Assembly (NCBI RefSeq): GCF_001467615.1 | Contig: NZ_LNYA01000003.1 | Location: 293,605 to 357,604, forward strand | Direction of reading: 5' to 3' | Length of the DNA stretch: 64,000 nt | Source of the DNA: Legionella erythra | GTDB taxonomy: Bacteria > Pseudomonadota > Gammaproteobacteria > Legionellales > Legionellaceae | In this document: positions 8,715-18,261 of the stretch, piece after piece | Layout of the letters: each line of letters begins with the position of its first letter | Numbering within the stretch: position 1 is the stretch's first letter | Notes under the pieces: generated by a model | Told to the model about the DNA's origin: nothing | The model's input: the letters and a program-made list of their open reading frames with translations, nothing else | Databases searched by the model: none | Translations under genes and position numbers: made by a program

Positions 8715-9278
8715 TTAGGCATGCCCTGCACTAGAAGACAATTGGCTCATTTTAACACCAATTAACAGCCCCGCGTATTCCCAACGTTCAGAAAAGGGGA
8801 CATCATAAAGCAGCTCGGATTTGTAGGGACAGACTAACCAGACATTATTCATGACTTCCTGTTCCAGCTGATTTTCTCCCCAGCCGGTGTAACCTAAGGT
8901 AATTAAGGCATCTTTAGGACCGGTCTCGGCAGCAATGGCGCGAATGATGTCGCTTGAGGTGGTCACGGTCACATCGTCACGCAAGGATAAACTGGATCGC
9001 CACCCACCAATTGGACGGTGAATAACAAAACCACGCTCGGGTTGGACAGGACCACCATAAAGCAAGGGTTGCATGCTTCTTTCTTTTCTTGCCGGTTCGA
9101 TTTGCATTTGCTCAAACACAAGACTTAAGGGGTATTGCATGGGACGGTTAATAATTAAACCCACCGTGCCTTGCACATGATGCTCGCAGACGTAAACGAC
9201 CGTGCGTTGAAAATTAGGATCCGTCAGAGAGGGCATCGCAACCAGAATGTGATTGGCCAGTGAGGTGTCTATTGCCAT
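8715..9278 (-). CDS. yqgE: YqgE/AlgH family protein
   Basis: This 187-aa single-domain YqgE/AlgH protein starts SLANHILVAMPSLTDPNF and has the family motifs VGLIINRPM, LYGGPVQPERGFVIHRP and GYTGWGENQLEQE. The biochemical role is unknown; AlgH affects alginate and virulence regulators in pseudomonads. A strong GGAGGG ribosome-binding site precedes the ATG. It is the first gene of the operon with ruvX and pyrB. The upstream region contains a TATACT-type -10 on the minus strand (near 9310-9320). Confidence 0.92.
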   Translation of the reverse strand: MAIDTSLANHILVAMPSLTDPNFQRTVVYVCEHHVQGTVGLIINRPMQYPLSLVFEQMQIEPARKERSMQPLLYGGPVQPERGFVIHRPIGGWRSSLSLRDDVTVTTSSDIIRAIAAETGPKDALITLGYTGWGENQLEQEVMNNVWLVCPYKSELLYDVPFSERWEYAGLLIGVKMSQLSSSAGHA

Positions 9279-9383
9279 GGCCGCCCTCCAATGGTGTGGT
9301 CTTAACTTAAGTATATACTAAATAAATGAACGTATTGAATTTCGATTGGACAACAACAGCGAGCCATTTCTGGCATGACCGAT

Positions 9384-9809
9384 TTACCATGCCGAGCGTG
9401 CAAAGCATGCGCGCATCCCGTTTATTAATTCCTGTGCCTTGGTGTCGTTATAGGGAGTAGACCAGGCAGCCGCAGCCGTTTGCCATACACTGTGCGGCCA
9501 CATGGGGTCGTCCTGAAAACGGGCAATGACATGAATGTGTAATTGTTGAACAATATTGCCCAAAGCACCCACATTGATTTTATCCGCCTTGAAATAAGCG
9601 CTCATCAAGTTTGATGCACGATGGATTTCGCGCATCAGTTGCTGACTGGCTTCACCGCTCAGTTGGTGCAGTTCGCTTAAGTCAGGCAGACGAGGTACGA
9701 GAAGTAACCAGGGAAAATTCGCTTCGTTTTTAAGGTACACTCGCGATAAGGGCGCGTCAAAAAGAAAATGTGAGGATTGTTCCAGGCGTGGGTCAACAAT
9801 AAAGGTCAT
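9384..9809 (-). CDS. HIT-domain nucleotide-binding protein
   Basis: This 141-aa member of the HIT superfamily has the C-terminal signature QQLHIHVIAR, in which the first His of the usual HxHxHxx triad is replaced by Gln. It begins FIVDPRLEQSSHFLFDAPLSRVYLKNE and is most like the small bacterial HIT proteins that hydrolyse or bind purine nucleotides. The H-x-H core is retained, so catalysis through the central His remains possible. It is a single-gene unit diverging from the metal-dependent hydrolase gene. Confidence 0.85.
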   Translation of the reverse strand: MTFIVDPRLEQSSHFLFDAPLSRVYLKNEANFPWLLLVPRLPDLSELHQLSGEASQQLMREIHRASNLMSAYFKADKINVGALGNIVQQLHIHVIARFQDDPMWPHSVWQTAAAAWSTPYNDTKAQELINGMRACFARSAW

Positions 9810-9929
9810 GGCATTCGACTAAAGGTAAAAGGCCAGTGTAGCAAAATTGCGGCCGCGGGTAAGCCATGCTGTTTCATAGCCTTTAAGTGAGTGTATGATA
9901 AGGCAATCAATCATTGGAATGAATCAGCC

Positions 9930-10958
9930 ATGGATCCTATTACACAAGGCGCCCTGGGCGCGGCCTGCGCTCAAACTTTTTTTGGCAGGTACAGCAGGCA
10001 TATTCCCTGGCAAGTGGGTGCTTTAGCCGGCATGACCGCCGATCTGGACATTTTTCTCGGTTCTCGAAGCGACCCCATGCGCATTGAACACTGGCATCGT
10101 CATTTTACCCATTCACTGACTTTCATTCCCGCAGGCGCCCTGCTCAGTGTTTTTCTGCTGATGTTGTTTCCTTATTACCGCAAGCAATGGGGCCTGGTTA
10201 TCGCCGTATCTCTCACGGCTTATGCGACACATGGATTATTGGACGCCTGTACCAGTTATGGTACCGTCCTTTTGTGGCCATGGAGCTTCAGTCGCATCAG
10301 TTGGGATATCGTTTCGATTATTGACCCCTGGTTTACCGTCCCTCTGATTTTGGGCACAGCCTGGTCCATCATTCATCAACAGCCTCAGGCTGTCCGTCTA
10401 GGCCTCGCTTTGGCCGGTCTGTTTTTGGTTTTTAACAGTGTGCAACACCAACGGGCTATCCGTTTTGTAGAAGAGTACGCGACAATTCATCATCGGCGAT
10501 TAACCCATCTGCGCGCCATGCCGGAACTGGCAAGTTCCACCCGTTGGCGAATTATCGCCAGGGAACCGCCTTGCCTGTTTATTGCAACCGCCATCGTACC
10601 ACTTTGGGGCAGTAATGCATTAATACCCGCGTCTCCATCGGTATTATTTTCAACCAGGAAATTGCCTTTTCCGCTCTCAGCCGGGCAACAGCGCGATCTG
10701 GCTATTTTTTCCTGGTTTACTGATAACTATTTAATCATGGCCAACGACAAACCCGTGGCGATTGCCGATGGACGGTATACCCACGGGTTTGAAACGATCG
10801 TCTCCTTATGGGGCATTGCCTTGCAGCCAGGAAGGCCTCATGTCAGGCGGATAACGGGCGTGCCGGTTAGGAATTATTGCAAACGGAGTTTAAAGACCCA
10901 GAGCAAACATCAGGAACCCTTATGTTTCCGTTGTTTGGCAATGTCAACAAAAAAATGA
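9930..10958 (+). CDS. YdjM-type membrane-bound metal-dependent hydrolase (DUF457)
   Basis: This 342-aa protein starts MDPITQGALGAACAQTFFG and contains DLDIFLG, HWHRHFTHSLTF, and HGLLDACTSYGTVLLWP, the His/Asp-rich motifs of the YdjM/YfhO-like family. Four or more membrane helices span the first 190 residues, and a soluble C-terminal half of about 150 residues follows. The family is annotated as inner-membrane metal-dependent hydrolase, substrate unknown. The upstream in-frame ATG at 9891 is less likely because the conserved domain begins at MDPITQG. The HIT gene is divergent and close. Confidence 0.85.
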   Translation: MDPITQGALGAACAQTFFGRYSRHIPWQVGALAGMTADLDIFLGSRSDPMRIEHWHRHFTHSLTFIPAGALLSVFLLMLFPYYRKQWGLVIAVSLTAYATHGLLDACTSYGTVLLWPWSFSRISWDIVSIIDPWFTVPLILGTAWSIIHQQPQAVRLGLALAGLFLVFNSVQHQRAIRFVEEYATIHHRRLTHLRAMPELASSTRWRIIAREPPCLFIATAIVPLWGSNALIPASPSVLFSTRKLPFPLSAGQQRDLAIFSWFTDNYLIMANDKPVAIADGRYTHGFETIVSLWGIALQPGRPHVRRITGVPVRNYCKRSLKTQSKHQEPLCFRCLAMSTKK

Positions 10959-11010
10959 TTTTTTTTTAAAAAACTATTGTTCCCAGTGCTCCTTTTGCGT
11001 TATGGTGGAT

Positions 11011-11034
11011 TATATCTCTTATATGAGGGATATA
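11011..11034 (+). promoter_or_regulatory. Hairpin in the long leader of the cold-shock gene
   Basis: TATATCTCT (11011-11019) can pair with AGGGATATA (11026-11034) about 110 nt before the csp start codon. Cold-shock genes often have long structured leaders; whether this lies in the transcript or overlaps the promoter is not determinable here. Confidence 0.3.
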
Positions 11035-11143
11035 CGCCATGCTTTTTATGGTAATTACAATTGTCATTTAAGGACGAATGCAATTGCTCAGCTGGAAAGA
11101 TAATCCAGTCGACGATTGATAAGCTTTAGCAAAAGGAGGAGTC

Positions 11144-11365
11144 ATGGCTACAGGCGAAGTCAAATGGTTTAACAATGCCAAAGGGTGGGGTTTTATTATG
11201 CCCGAGGGGGGCGGTGAAGATATTTTTGTTCACTTCTCAGCCATTCACGGTACCGGCTATAAAACCCTCGTTCCCGGGCAACAAGTCAGTTACGATGTGG
11301 AAAAAGGCGATCGCGGCTTACATGCTTCCAATGTAGTGGCCTTGTCTGAAACAACTTCAGCTTAA
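11144..11365 (+). CDS. CspA-family cold-shock protein
   Basis: This 73-aa single cold-shock domain has RNP1 KGWGFI and RNP2 DIFVHFS, with the start [17 protein letters not shown] typical of the family. It binds single-stranded RNA/DNA and acts as an RNA chaperone in the cytoplasm. A very strong Shine-Dalgarno (AAAGGAGGAG) precedes the ATG, indicating high expression. [21 protein letters not shown] is closer to CspD-type variants, but no subtype name is secure. It is a single-gene transcript, followed by a strong hairpin. Confidence 0.95.
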   Translation: MATGEVKWFNNAKGWGFIMPEGGGEDIFVHFSAIHGTGYKTLVPGQQVSYDVEKGDRGLHASNVVALSETTSA

Positions 11366-11378
11366 GCCATTCAATGCA

Positions 11379-11409
11379 GTAACACAGTAGCTTTTTGCTG
11401 CTGTGTTAC
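11379..11409 (+). terminator. Hairpin after the cold-shock gene
   Basis: GTAACACAG-TAGC and GCTG-CTGTGTTAC form an almost perfect 13-bp stem with a T-rich loop, 14 nt after the csp stop. There is no T-run immediately after it, so it may be a rho-independent terminator of the weak type or a 3' stabiliser. Confidence 0.6.
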
Positions 11410-11452
11410 CGAACATCATGTATCATTGCCTTTTTCAATGCTGGATTTGAAC

Positions 11453-12469
11453 ATGATGAAGCAAGGTCTCCTGTTAATTAATCTCGGCACACCCGATGCA
11501 CCGGATACCCGTTCTGTGCGCCGTTATTTACGGGAATTTTTAGCCGATCGGCGTGTGATCGATTTGCCGGCACTTATCCGGTATCCCCTTCTCTATGGGC
11601 TTATTCTTCCTTTCAGACCGCGGCAATCGGCTCAGGCTTATCAGGCCATTTGGAAAGAAGGCGGTTCTCCCTTGCTTATCCATAGTCGAAATTTAGCCGC
11701 TAAATTACAATCCGTTTTAGGTGATCAATGTCAGGTCGCACTGGGCATGCGTTATGGTAATCCGTCCATTGAGGAGGCCCTTCAGCAACTCAGGCATTGC
11801 ACCCATATCACTGTGTTGCCCTTATATCCCCAATATTCGTCAGCGGCCACCGGTTCGTCCATTGAAAACGTATTGACCTTATTGGCCAAAAAGCCGGTTC
11901 AACCCTCGTTAACGATTATTCGTGATTTTTATAATCATCCCCGCTTTCTTGCAGCACAGGCACAACGGATTAAGCCTTATCTGGATGAACATGATTACTT
12001 ACTCTTAAGTTTCCATGGGGTCCCGGAGCGACACCTCAAAGCCAGTGGTTGCGAGGCCATCTGTAGTAACAATTGCCCCCTACCCGCTGCCGCAAATCAA
12101 GCCTGCTACCGGGCTCAATGCTTCGCTACCGGCCAACTGCTCGCGTCACGCCTGGGTTTGCCGGCCGGTTACTACCAGATTGCTTTTCAATCCAGACTAG
12201 GTAAAACACCCTGGATTAAGCCTTATACCGACGAAGTGCTCACGGAGCTGGCCTCGCAGGGCATCAAGCGCCTTGCGGTCGCCTGCCCGTCCTTTGTTGC
12301 CGATTGCCTGGAAACGTTGGAAGAAATCGGCTTGCGCGCCCAATTGCAATGGATGAAGCTGGGAGGCGAAAAACTAACCGTTATCCCCTGTTTAAATGAT
12401 ACTCCGCAATGGGTGGAAAGCTTGGTCGATATTTGCCAGTTACGACAGGAAGAACCGCTTACGGTGTAA
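11453..12469 (+). CDS. hemH: Ferrochelatase
   Basis: This 338-aa enzyme inserts Fe2+ into protoporphyrin IX at the inner face of the membrane to make heme. GLLLINLGTPDAPDTRSVRRYL, the catalytic-His motif LLLSFHGVPERHL, YQIAFQSRLGKTPWIKPYTDE and the SFVADCLETLEEIG motif are all present and the length is normal. I favour the ATG pair at 11453/11456, adjacent to the conserved N-terminus, over upstream TTG/ATG codons that add non-conserved residues. No clear ribosome-binding site helps decide. Its stop overlaps the convergent nfeD gene by 11 bp. Confidence 0.95.
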   Translation: MMKQGLLLINLGTPDAPDTRSVRRYLREFLADRRVIDLPALIRYPLLYGLILPFRPRQSAQAYQAIWKEGGSPLLIHSRNLAAKLQSVLGDQCQVALGMRYGNPSIEEALQQLRHCTHITVLPLYPQYSSAATGSSIENVLTLLAKKPVQPSLTIIRDFYNHPRFLAAQAQRIKPYLDEHDYLLLSFHGVPERHLKASGCEAICSNNCPLPAAANQACYRAQCFATGQLLASRLGLPAGYYQIAFQSRLGKTPWIKPYTDEVLTELASQGIKRLAVACPSFVADCLETLEEIGLRAQLQWMKLGGEKLTVIPCLNDTPQWVESLVDICQLRQEEPLTV

Positions 12470-12899
12470 GCGGCTCGACGATGAGCAGGGTACCGTCTTC
12501 GATGCCAACCACTTTCACACGGGTTCCGGCAGGTAATTCTGGTCCCGTTACAAACCAGTGCGCATCGTTGATACGGATTTTGCCGCGTCCATTCTCAATC
12601 GCCTCGACCAGGGTCACGGTTCGCCCCAGCATGGATTCAAAAGGGCGATTAATCAAAGTGGGCGGTTTTAAGCTCGTGCGGTGTTTAAGAAAACGCCACC
12701 AGGCGTAAGCAAAAAAAATACTCAGTACAGAAAACCAAACCAGCTGCCATTGCCAGGTGATCAACATCAACCACGTCATAAAACCCGTTATCGCCGCTGC
12801 CATACCTAAGGCGATAAGGAAACCGGCAGCCCCCAATGTTTCAGCAATAATCAGCAACAGGGCTAATGCCAACCAATGCCAATATAATAACCATGCCAT
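12459..12899 (-). CDS. NfeD-family membrane protein
   Basis: This 146-aa protein has two or three N-terminal membrane helices (about residues 3-65) and a C-terminal OB-fold-like domain (residues 80-146) with LGRTVTLVEAIENGRGKIRI, WFVTGPELPAGTRVKVVG and GTLLIVEP, the NfeDs/NfeD1b signature. NfeD proteins pair with SPFH proteins in membrane microdomains. Here the partner gene is 9 nt upstream in the same operon, supporting a QmcA-YbbK/NfeD-type pair. It lacks the serine protease domain of the long NfeD form. Confidence 0.88.
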   Translation of the reverse strand: MAWLLYWHWLALALLLIIAETLGAAGFLIALGMAAAITGFMTWLMLITWQWQLVWFSVLSIFFAYAWWRFLKHRTSLKPPTLINRPFESMLGRTVTLVEAIENGRGKIRINDAHWFVTGPELPAGTRVKVVGIEDGTLLIVEPLTP

Positions 12900-12908
12900 G
12901 GCGTACCC

Positions 12909-13841
12909 TTATAATTGAACTTTGTTTGCATTCCTGGGATTAATGCTTTTTAACATTTCGGCCATGCCGCCCAAGGCGCCAATCACACCGGTTGCTTCCA
13001 CCGGCAGTAATACCATTTTACTGTTTTGAGCATTACCGATGGTTTTTAACGCATCAACGTATTTCTCGGCAATAAAATAATTAATGGCATTAATATCCCC
13101 TTCGGCAATGGCCACAGAAACCATTTGGGTGGCATTGGCATCCGCCTGGGCTGTTCTTTCTCTAGCTTCCGCCGCGAGAAAAGCGGCCTGCTTATCCGCT
13201 TCAGCTCTTAAAATCTGACCTTGCTTGTCGCCTTCTGCCCGTAATATTTCCGCTTGCCTGTCTCCTTCCGCAGCGAGAATAGCGGCCCGCTTTTCCCTTT
13301 CTGCTTTCATCTGGTTAGCCATGGCATCAATCAAATTTTGCGGCGGGCGGATATCCCTGATTTCAATGCGAGTCACTTTCACACCCCAGGGATTGGTCGC
13401 TGCATCGACCACGTGCATCAGACGATTATTAATTTCATCGCGCTGACTTAACATGCCATCCAATTCAAGCGAACCAAGTACAGTACGGATATTGGTCATG
13501 GTCAGGTTACGAATGGCATGCTCAAGATTATCGACCTGATAAGCCGCTTTGGCAGGATCAACGACCTGAAAGAAGCACACAGCATCAATGGTCACCATGG
13601 CGTTATCGGAAGAAATCACTTCCTGAGGGGGGATATCTAATACCCGCTCTCTCATATTGACTTTGTAAGTTACCCGATCAATAAAGGGGATAATCAGTCC
13701 CAAACCTGGCATCAAGGTTTGCGTGTAGCGTCCAAAACGCTCCACAGTCCATTCTTCGGACTGTGGAACCACTTTAACACCCGCCAACACAAAGGCAATG
13801 GCAAAAATGGCTAATAAACCTAATGTAATTAATGATCCCAC
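12909..13841 (-). CDS. SPFH/Band 7 (stomatin-like, QmcA type) protein
   Basis: This 310-aa protein has one N-terminal membrane helix (residues 3-22) followed by the Band 7 domain with [28 protein letters not shown] and [17 protein letters not shown] long Ala/Glu/Arg-rich helix with repeated ILRAEGDKQ units then precedes a C-terminal hydrophobic region. It belongs to the paraslipin/QmcA group, which forms large membrane-associated oligomers. It is the first gene of a two-gene operon with nfeD. Physiological role (membrane domain organisation, stress) is inferred from family membership. Confidence 0.92.
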   Translation of the reverse strand: MGSLITLGLLAIFAIAFVLAGVKVVPQSEEWTVERFGRYTQTLMPGLGLIIPFIDRVTYKVNMRERVLDIPPQEVISSDNAMVTIDAVCFFQVVDPAKAAYQVDNLEHAIRNLTMTNIRTVLGSLELDGMLSQRDEINNRLMHVVDAATNPWGVKVTRIEIRDIRPPQNLIDAMANQMKAEREKRAAILAAEGDRQAEILRAEGDKQGQILRAEADKQAAFLAAEARERTAQADANATQMVSVAIAEGDINAINYFIAEKYVDALKTIGNAQNSKMVLLPVEATGVIGALGGMAEMLKSINPRNANKVQL

Positions 13842-13984
13842 AGTATTTCTCCCCTTTATTTCAATCCGATATGCTGGATTGTGGAGTATTCTTTACTTAA
13901 GCTTATAGCTTACAGCCAAGAAGATTGCAAAATCCATTTTTTTTATGCTATAGAAGTAGTTAATGAAACTTTTGACGGAAAACC

Positions 13985-14239
13985 ATGCCTAACAAACAAT
14001 TTGCTGAACGTCTTAATCGGGAGCTTGATGCGATAGGTGTACCGTTACGCAGTGATGAGCGTATCGAGGTGTTTTCCAAGCTAATTAAAATTCCCAAATT
14101 TAAAGCCGAAGCCATGCTTAATGGCATCACTGTGCCCGATGAAGCCCTGTTAAAAATATTGGCTGAAGAGTTGGAAGTTAATCCCGACTGGTTAATTGGC
14201 AAAAGTGAGCAGAAGCAAAAGAAAACAAAAGCCAGCTAA
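13985..14239 (+). CDS. Small HTH (phage-repressor-like) protein
   Basis: This 84-aa protein resembles the N-terminal DNA-binding half of XRE/C2-type repressors: FAERLNRELDAIGVP at the start, then an irregular helix-turn-helix region KLIKIPKFKAEAMLNGITVPDEALLKILAEELEV, and WLIGKSE just before a Lys-rich tail. The helix 2/3 region is not a perfect XRE match, so DNA binding is an inference. No regulated partner is obvious; it lies between the SPFH operon (divergent) and the broken acyltransferase gene (convergent). Conservation in length suggests it is real rather than a decayed repressor. Confidence 0.65.
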   Translation: MPNKQFAERLNRELDAIGVPLRSDERIEVFSKLIKIPKFKAEAMLNGITVPDEALLKILAEELEVNPDWLIGKSEQKQKKTKAS

Positions 14240-14285
14240 TCAAACGTTGCAATTGGCTGCAAACTACACAAAGCCGGTTGCCTCA

Positions 14286-15450
14286 TTAAAAATATTTTAA
14301 CCACCAATAATCATGAGCGGCTTTGTATTGCTTATACCAACGACAAAGAGGATAAGTCATAGCCAATAGTACAATCCACAGAAGGTACACGCGTAACAGG
14401 CTGAAGTGGTATAAGGGTGAGATGGTACTTTCCCCGGGCGACCACCACCCTCCAGTAGGATGCATAAATACATTCGCTAACAAGTTGGAGGCAGAAATAA
14501 TAATAAACAGGTGAATCAAATAAAAAAAGATAGCGACTTTACCAAAGGTTAGTACAAACTGACTGGTAGCCCCCCGCCAATATTCCCATAAAGGCCATAA
14601 TAATGTCACAGTACCCAGCGTAATCAAAATAAACAACAAAGACGGCGGGTATTTGGTGACTTTAATAAACGACAAGAGCGTATAAATTTCTCCCCTGGGC
14701 TGAGTTTGCCAATGAATCATGTCCCCATAGCCATTCAAAAAGCGAAGCACCACGAAAGCCAATAAAAAAGAAGCACCCAGTAGCATAAAATTTTTGTTCC
14801 TTTGAGCCAGCGGGGCTTGCATCCAGGGACCTAAACCATAGCCCAACACCATCACAGCAAACCAGGGAATCAAAGGATAGGAAATAAAAAGGGTGAATCC
14901 ATGCCCTGTCATTACCACAGGGTTATGGGCCACATGCCAAAGGAGGGATGACCAGGCAGAATTACCCACTGTCACTGGATCGAGAAAATTATGTGTAGCA
15001 ATAACGATCATTGAAAAAGACAACAATACCCTGCGGGGTAACCACAGTAAACCCGCAAGAATTATCATCGATACACCAATGACCCAGATGACCTGCAGAA
15101 TCAGGATAGGAGGTCCTAAGGGTTTACCAGCAAACGATAAGAAAACTTCGAGAAGTATAAAAAAAACTCCTCTTTTTAATAAGAACACCGTCGTTTGTTG
15201 CGGAGACGTTTTACTGCAGTACAGATAAGCACTTAAGCCACTTAAGAAAATAAAGGTAGGGGCGCAAACGGAAGTAATCCAACGAGTCATGAACACAGCA
15301 GGGGTAGTATGGAGCAGATCATCCGGTCGATAGGACGTCACACCAAAAAAAATCGCGAACATGATCCAATGCCATCAGGATAATCAGAACACCACGCAAT
15401 AAATCAATGGATTGAATTCTGGAAAGGTAATTGTCATTATTTCGTTGCAT
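14286..15450 (-). pseudogene. DUF1624/acyltransferase-like membrane protein, frameshifted
   Basis: Two overlapping frames together make one DUF1624 (heparan-alpha-glucosaminide acetyltransferase-like) protein. The first frame (start at 15450, [11 protein letters not shown]) carries [25 protein letters not shown]. The second continues [18 protein letters not shown], followed by about nine membrane helices to the stop at 14286. The junction is a homopolymer of eight A on the plus strand (15345-15352); with seven, the frames join as [14 protein letters not shown], as expected for the family. The break could be true inactivation, slippage-mediated on/off switching or a sequencing error. The rest is undamaged, which argues against old decay. 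Confidence 0.8.
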
Positions 15451-15701
15451 CAAAACCCCGCAAATGCATGATGATGGATTTACATTCATCACCTTGGTCC
15501 CATATTTTACCAATTAGTTGGCTAATAATCCATCATTTAATGATAATGCGCAGTCAGCTCTGTTATTTATTGCATCAGCCAGACCCTTTTTAACAGGCCC
15601 ATCGTTTCGTTTTATCTGAGTCTAGCCTGGGGCAGGAGTGGCAGTGAATTGCAGGTGTATCCGGCTCGATAAATTTCTCCTGATTTTTATCAACACGGCT
15701 T

Positions 15702-16610
15702 TTAACCATGAAAACGATGGTTAGCGCTTATTGGTTTGGCATTTTTCTCGATGTATTGAATAATTTTGCCCGCAATATTAACGTGGGTCGCTTTCTCTAT
15801 CCCCTCCAATCCGGGTGATGAATTAATTTCAAGGACCAGAGGACCGTGATTTGAGCGGATCAAATCGACGCCCGCCACTTTTAAACCCATGGTTTTAGCG
15901 GCCGCCACGGCAATGGCTCGCTCCTGAGGCGATAGCTTGACTTTAAGAGCCTTACCGCCCTGATGCACATTAGCGCGAAATTCCCCTTCCTTGGCTTGGC
16001 GCTTGATGGCCGCCACCACTTTATCGCCAATAACAAAACAGCGAATATCCGTGCCGCGCGATTCTTCAATGAATTCCTGCACCAGGATATTGGCAGACAT
16101 CTCTTTAAAGGCATTGATGATGCTGACTGCCGATTGATGGCTGTCAGCGAGAATAACGCCTTTGCCCTGCGTGCCTTCCAATAATTTGATAACCAGGGGT
16201 GCACCACCAACCATGCGAATTAAATCCTCGGTGTCATCCGGTGATTGCGCAAAACTGGTCAGCGGCATCGGGATGCCTTTACGTGCCAACAATTGCAGGG
16301 AACGGAATTTATCACGTGATCGCGAAATCGCAATTGATTCATTGACGGTATACATGCCCATCGTTTCCATATGGCGTAACACCGCTGTCCCGTAATACGT
16401 GATGGACGCACCAATGCGGGGAATCACCGCATCATAACGCGGCAAGGGTTCGCCGCCCCGGTAATGGACTTTTGGACAGGACGCAGCCACATTCATGTAG
16501 CAATAAAGTGGGTTAATAATACTTACCTCATGACCCGCCTCCTCACCCGCAGCTTTTAACCGCTGATGAGAATACAACTGGGGGTTAGTGGCCAATATTG
16601 CAATTTTCAT
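15702..16610 (-). CDS. rimK: RimK-type ATP-grasp ligase (ribosomal S6 glutamate ligase)
   Basis: This 302-aa ATP-grasp enzyme would add glutamate residues to the C-terminus of ribosomal protein S6. [18 protein letters not shown], the [17 protein letters not shown] segment, [17 protein letters not shown] (ATP-binding loop), [25 protein letters not shown] and the metal-binding [13 protein letters not shown] are all canonical. Length equals that of E. coli RimK (300). It is monocistronic here. The 188 nt between it and the broken acyltransferase gene contains no feature I can support. Confidence 0.93.
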   Translation of the reverse strand: MKIAILATNPQLYSHQRLKAAGEEAGHEVSIINPLYCYMNVAASCPKVHYRGGEPLPRYDAVIPRIGASITYYGTAVLRHMETMGMYTVNESIAISRSRDKFRSLQLLARKGIPMPLTSFAQSPDDTEDLIRMVGGAPLVIKLLEGTQGKGVILADSHQSAVSIINAFKEMSANILVQEFIEESRGTDIRCFVIGDKVVAAIKRQAKEGEFRANVHQGGKALKVKLSPQERAIAVAAAKTMGLKVAGVDLIRSNHGPLVLEINSSPGLEGIEKATHVNIAGKIIQYIEKNAKPISANHRFHG

Positions 16611-16723
16611 AACGCGCTGTTCCCGAATCTGATTTTTTTATTCTATAAGCAGAGCCTAGCTCAAAACTTACCTTTATGCTTAGCCTATCCCGGGCACATC
16701 CATGGTATTCCTGTATAAATAAT

Positions 16724-17368
16724 TTAACCGACCAATAATTGGTAATCCTTAGCCAGGGTCAGGGCCTGGTGCGGGGTAGTGAAGAAAGCACTCAATTCCC
16801 CTTCGGGATTAAACAACATCACCGTACCGCTGTGCTGGACATCGTAATTTTGCGCATCCTGAGTGGTTGGCATAGCAACTTTGGCATAGGCAATACCCAT
16901 TTCACGTGTCATTTTTTTAATCGCCTTGCTCTCGCCTCGGGCGCCATAAAAATGCGGGTCGAAGGACTTGACGTAGTCAGCCAGTTTTTGTAAGTCGTCG
17001 CGATCGGGATCGATTGAAATCATCACGACCCTGGGTAGGGGGTTCACGCCTTTTTCTTCCAGCGTACGATACATTTTTGCCAGTTCAGCCATGGTCGTCG
17101 GGCAGAGGTATCCGCAACTTGTAAAGCCAAAGAAAACCAGCGTCCACTGGCCTTTGAGGCTTTGGTTATTAAAGGGTTGATTATCAATGCCCGTTAAGGA
17201 AAAGTTATTGACGCTGCGCGGGGTTTCAAGCAGGGTTCCGTGGAATTGCGAAACATTAATTTTCTTGCCTTTATGCAAATGCTGCGAAACAAAAAAACCA
17301 GTTACCAGCGCCACAAAAGCCAGCAGTAAAATCACTGTCAGGTTGATTCGAGTTTTCTGAACCGTCAT
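16724..17368 (-). CDS. SCO1/SenC copper chaperone for cytochrome c oxidase
   Basis: This 214-aa protein has an N-terminal signal anchor (about residues 10-28) and a periplasmic thioredoxin-like SCO domain. The copper-binding motif FTSCGYLCP gives C85 and C89, and the distal His is H179 in YDVQHSGTVMLF. It would deliver copper to the CuA site of subunit II. A strong AGGGGG site lies before the ATG. It is the last gene of the operon surf1-hypothetical-ctaA-ctaB-sco, which fits oxidase assembly. The oxidase structural genes (coxBAC) are not in the window. Confidence 0.92.
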   Translation of the reverse strand: MTVQKTRINLTVILLLAFVALVTGFFVSQHLHKGKKINVSQFHGTLLETPRSVNNFSLTGIDNQPFNNQSLKGQWTLVFFGFTSCGYLCPTTMAELAKMYRTLEEKGVNPLPRVVMISIDPDRDDLQKLADYVKSFDPHFYGARGESKAIKKMTREMGIAYAKVAMPTTQDAQNYDVQHSGTVMLFNPEGELSAFFTTPHQALTLAKDYQLLVG

Positions 17369-17376
17369 GTTTCCCC

Positions 17377-18261
17377 CTAGAGATAATGGTCAATCAATAA
17401 AAATACAAACAAAAGCATCAAATACACAATCGAAAAACGAAAAGTACGCATGGCAATAACGCCCTGATCCGTTCGATACAAACGCAGCGACCACTGCAGA
17501 AACCGAATCCCCAGCGCGAGGGCCGCCGCCAGATAGACAAATCCGCTCATGCCGACTGCAAAAGGAAGAATACTGACAACCAGCAATAAAATGGTGTATA
17601 ACAAAACATTTAATTTGGTGAACGCAATGCCATGGGTTACTGGCAGCATGGGGATTTCCGCGTGCTGATATTCCTCAAAACGATAAATAGCCAAAGCCCA
17701 GAAATGCGGAGGCGTCCAGGTGAAAATAATCAGCACCAGCAATAAGGCTTCCGGATCAAGGTGATTGGTGACTGCAGTCCATCCAAGCAAGGGAGGGGCG
17801 GCCCCGGCCAAACCCCCAATAACAATGTTTTGAGGTGTCGCCCGTTTTAAATAACCGGTGTAGATGCCCGCGTAACCAATGAGGGTAATAAAGGTTAACG
17901 CAGCTGTTAAGGTATTTACCCAGAGCAACAGCAAAACAAGGCCGCTGACACCTAAAACCGCGGCAAAATAAATAGCTTGGGTGACTGAAACACGGCCACG
18001 GGCGACCGGTCTTTTTTTAGTCCGCGCCATGATGGCATCGATGCGCTTGTCCACCAGGTGATTAATCGCCGCTGCGCTGCCGGCACAAAGTCCTATACCC
18101 ACTAACGACACCAGCAACGTCGAAAGCGGTACCCACCCCGGAGCTGCAAGGTACATCCCTACCACGACTGTCAGCAACATCAGGGCGACCACACGCGGTT
18201 TGCACAGCTCAAGATAATCGCGCCAGTCTACCGTTGTCGCCAATTCATGCTTAGCCTGCAT
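17377..18261 (-). CDS. ctaB: Heme O synthase (protoheme IX farnesyltransferase)
   Basis: This 294-aa UbiA-superfamily prenyltransferase has about nine membrane helices and converts heme B plus farnesyl diphosphate to heme O. The first Asp-rich motif is [23 protein letters not shown], and [25 protein letters not shown] is the second conserved loop, both diagnostic for CyoE/CtaB. It overlaps ctaA by 11 bp and is followed 8 nt later by sco, so the genes are co-transcribed and the product feeds CtaA. Confidence 0.95.
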   Translation of the reverse strand: MQAKHELATTVDWRDYLELCKPRVVALMLLTVVVGMYLAAPGWVPLSTLLVSLVGIGLCAGSAAAINHLVDKRIDAIMARTKKRPVARGRVSVTQAIYFAAVLGVSGLVLLLLWVNTLTAALTFITLIGYAGIYTGYLKRATPQNIVIGGLAGAAPPLLGWTAVTNHLDPEALLLVLIIFTWTPPHFWALAIYRFEEYQHAEIPMLPVTHGIAFTKLNVLLYTILLLVVSILPFAVGMSGFVYLAAALALGIRFLQWSLRLYRTDQGVIAMRTFRFSIVYLMLLFVFLLIDHYL

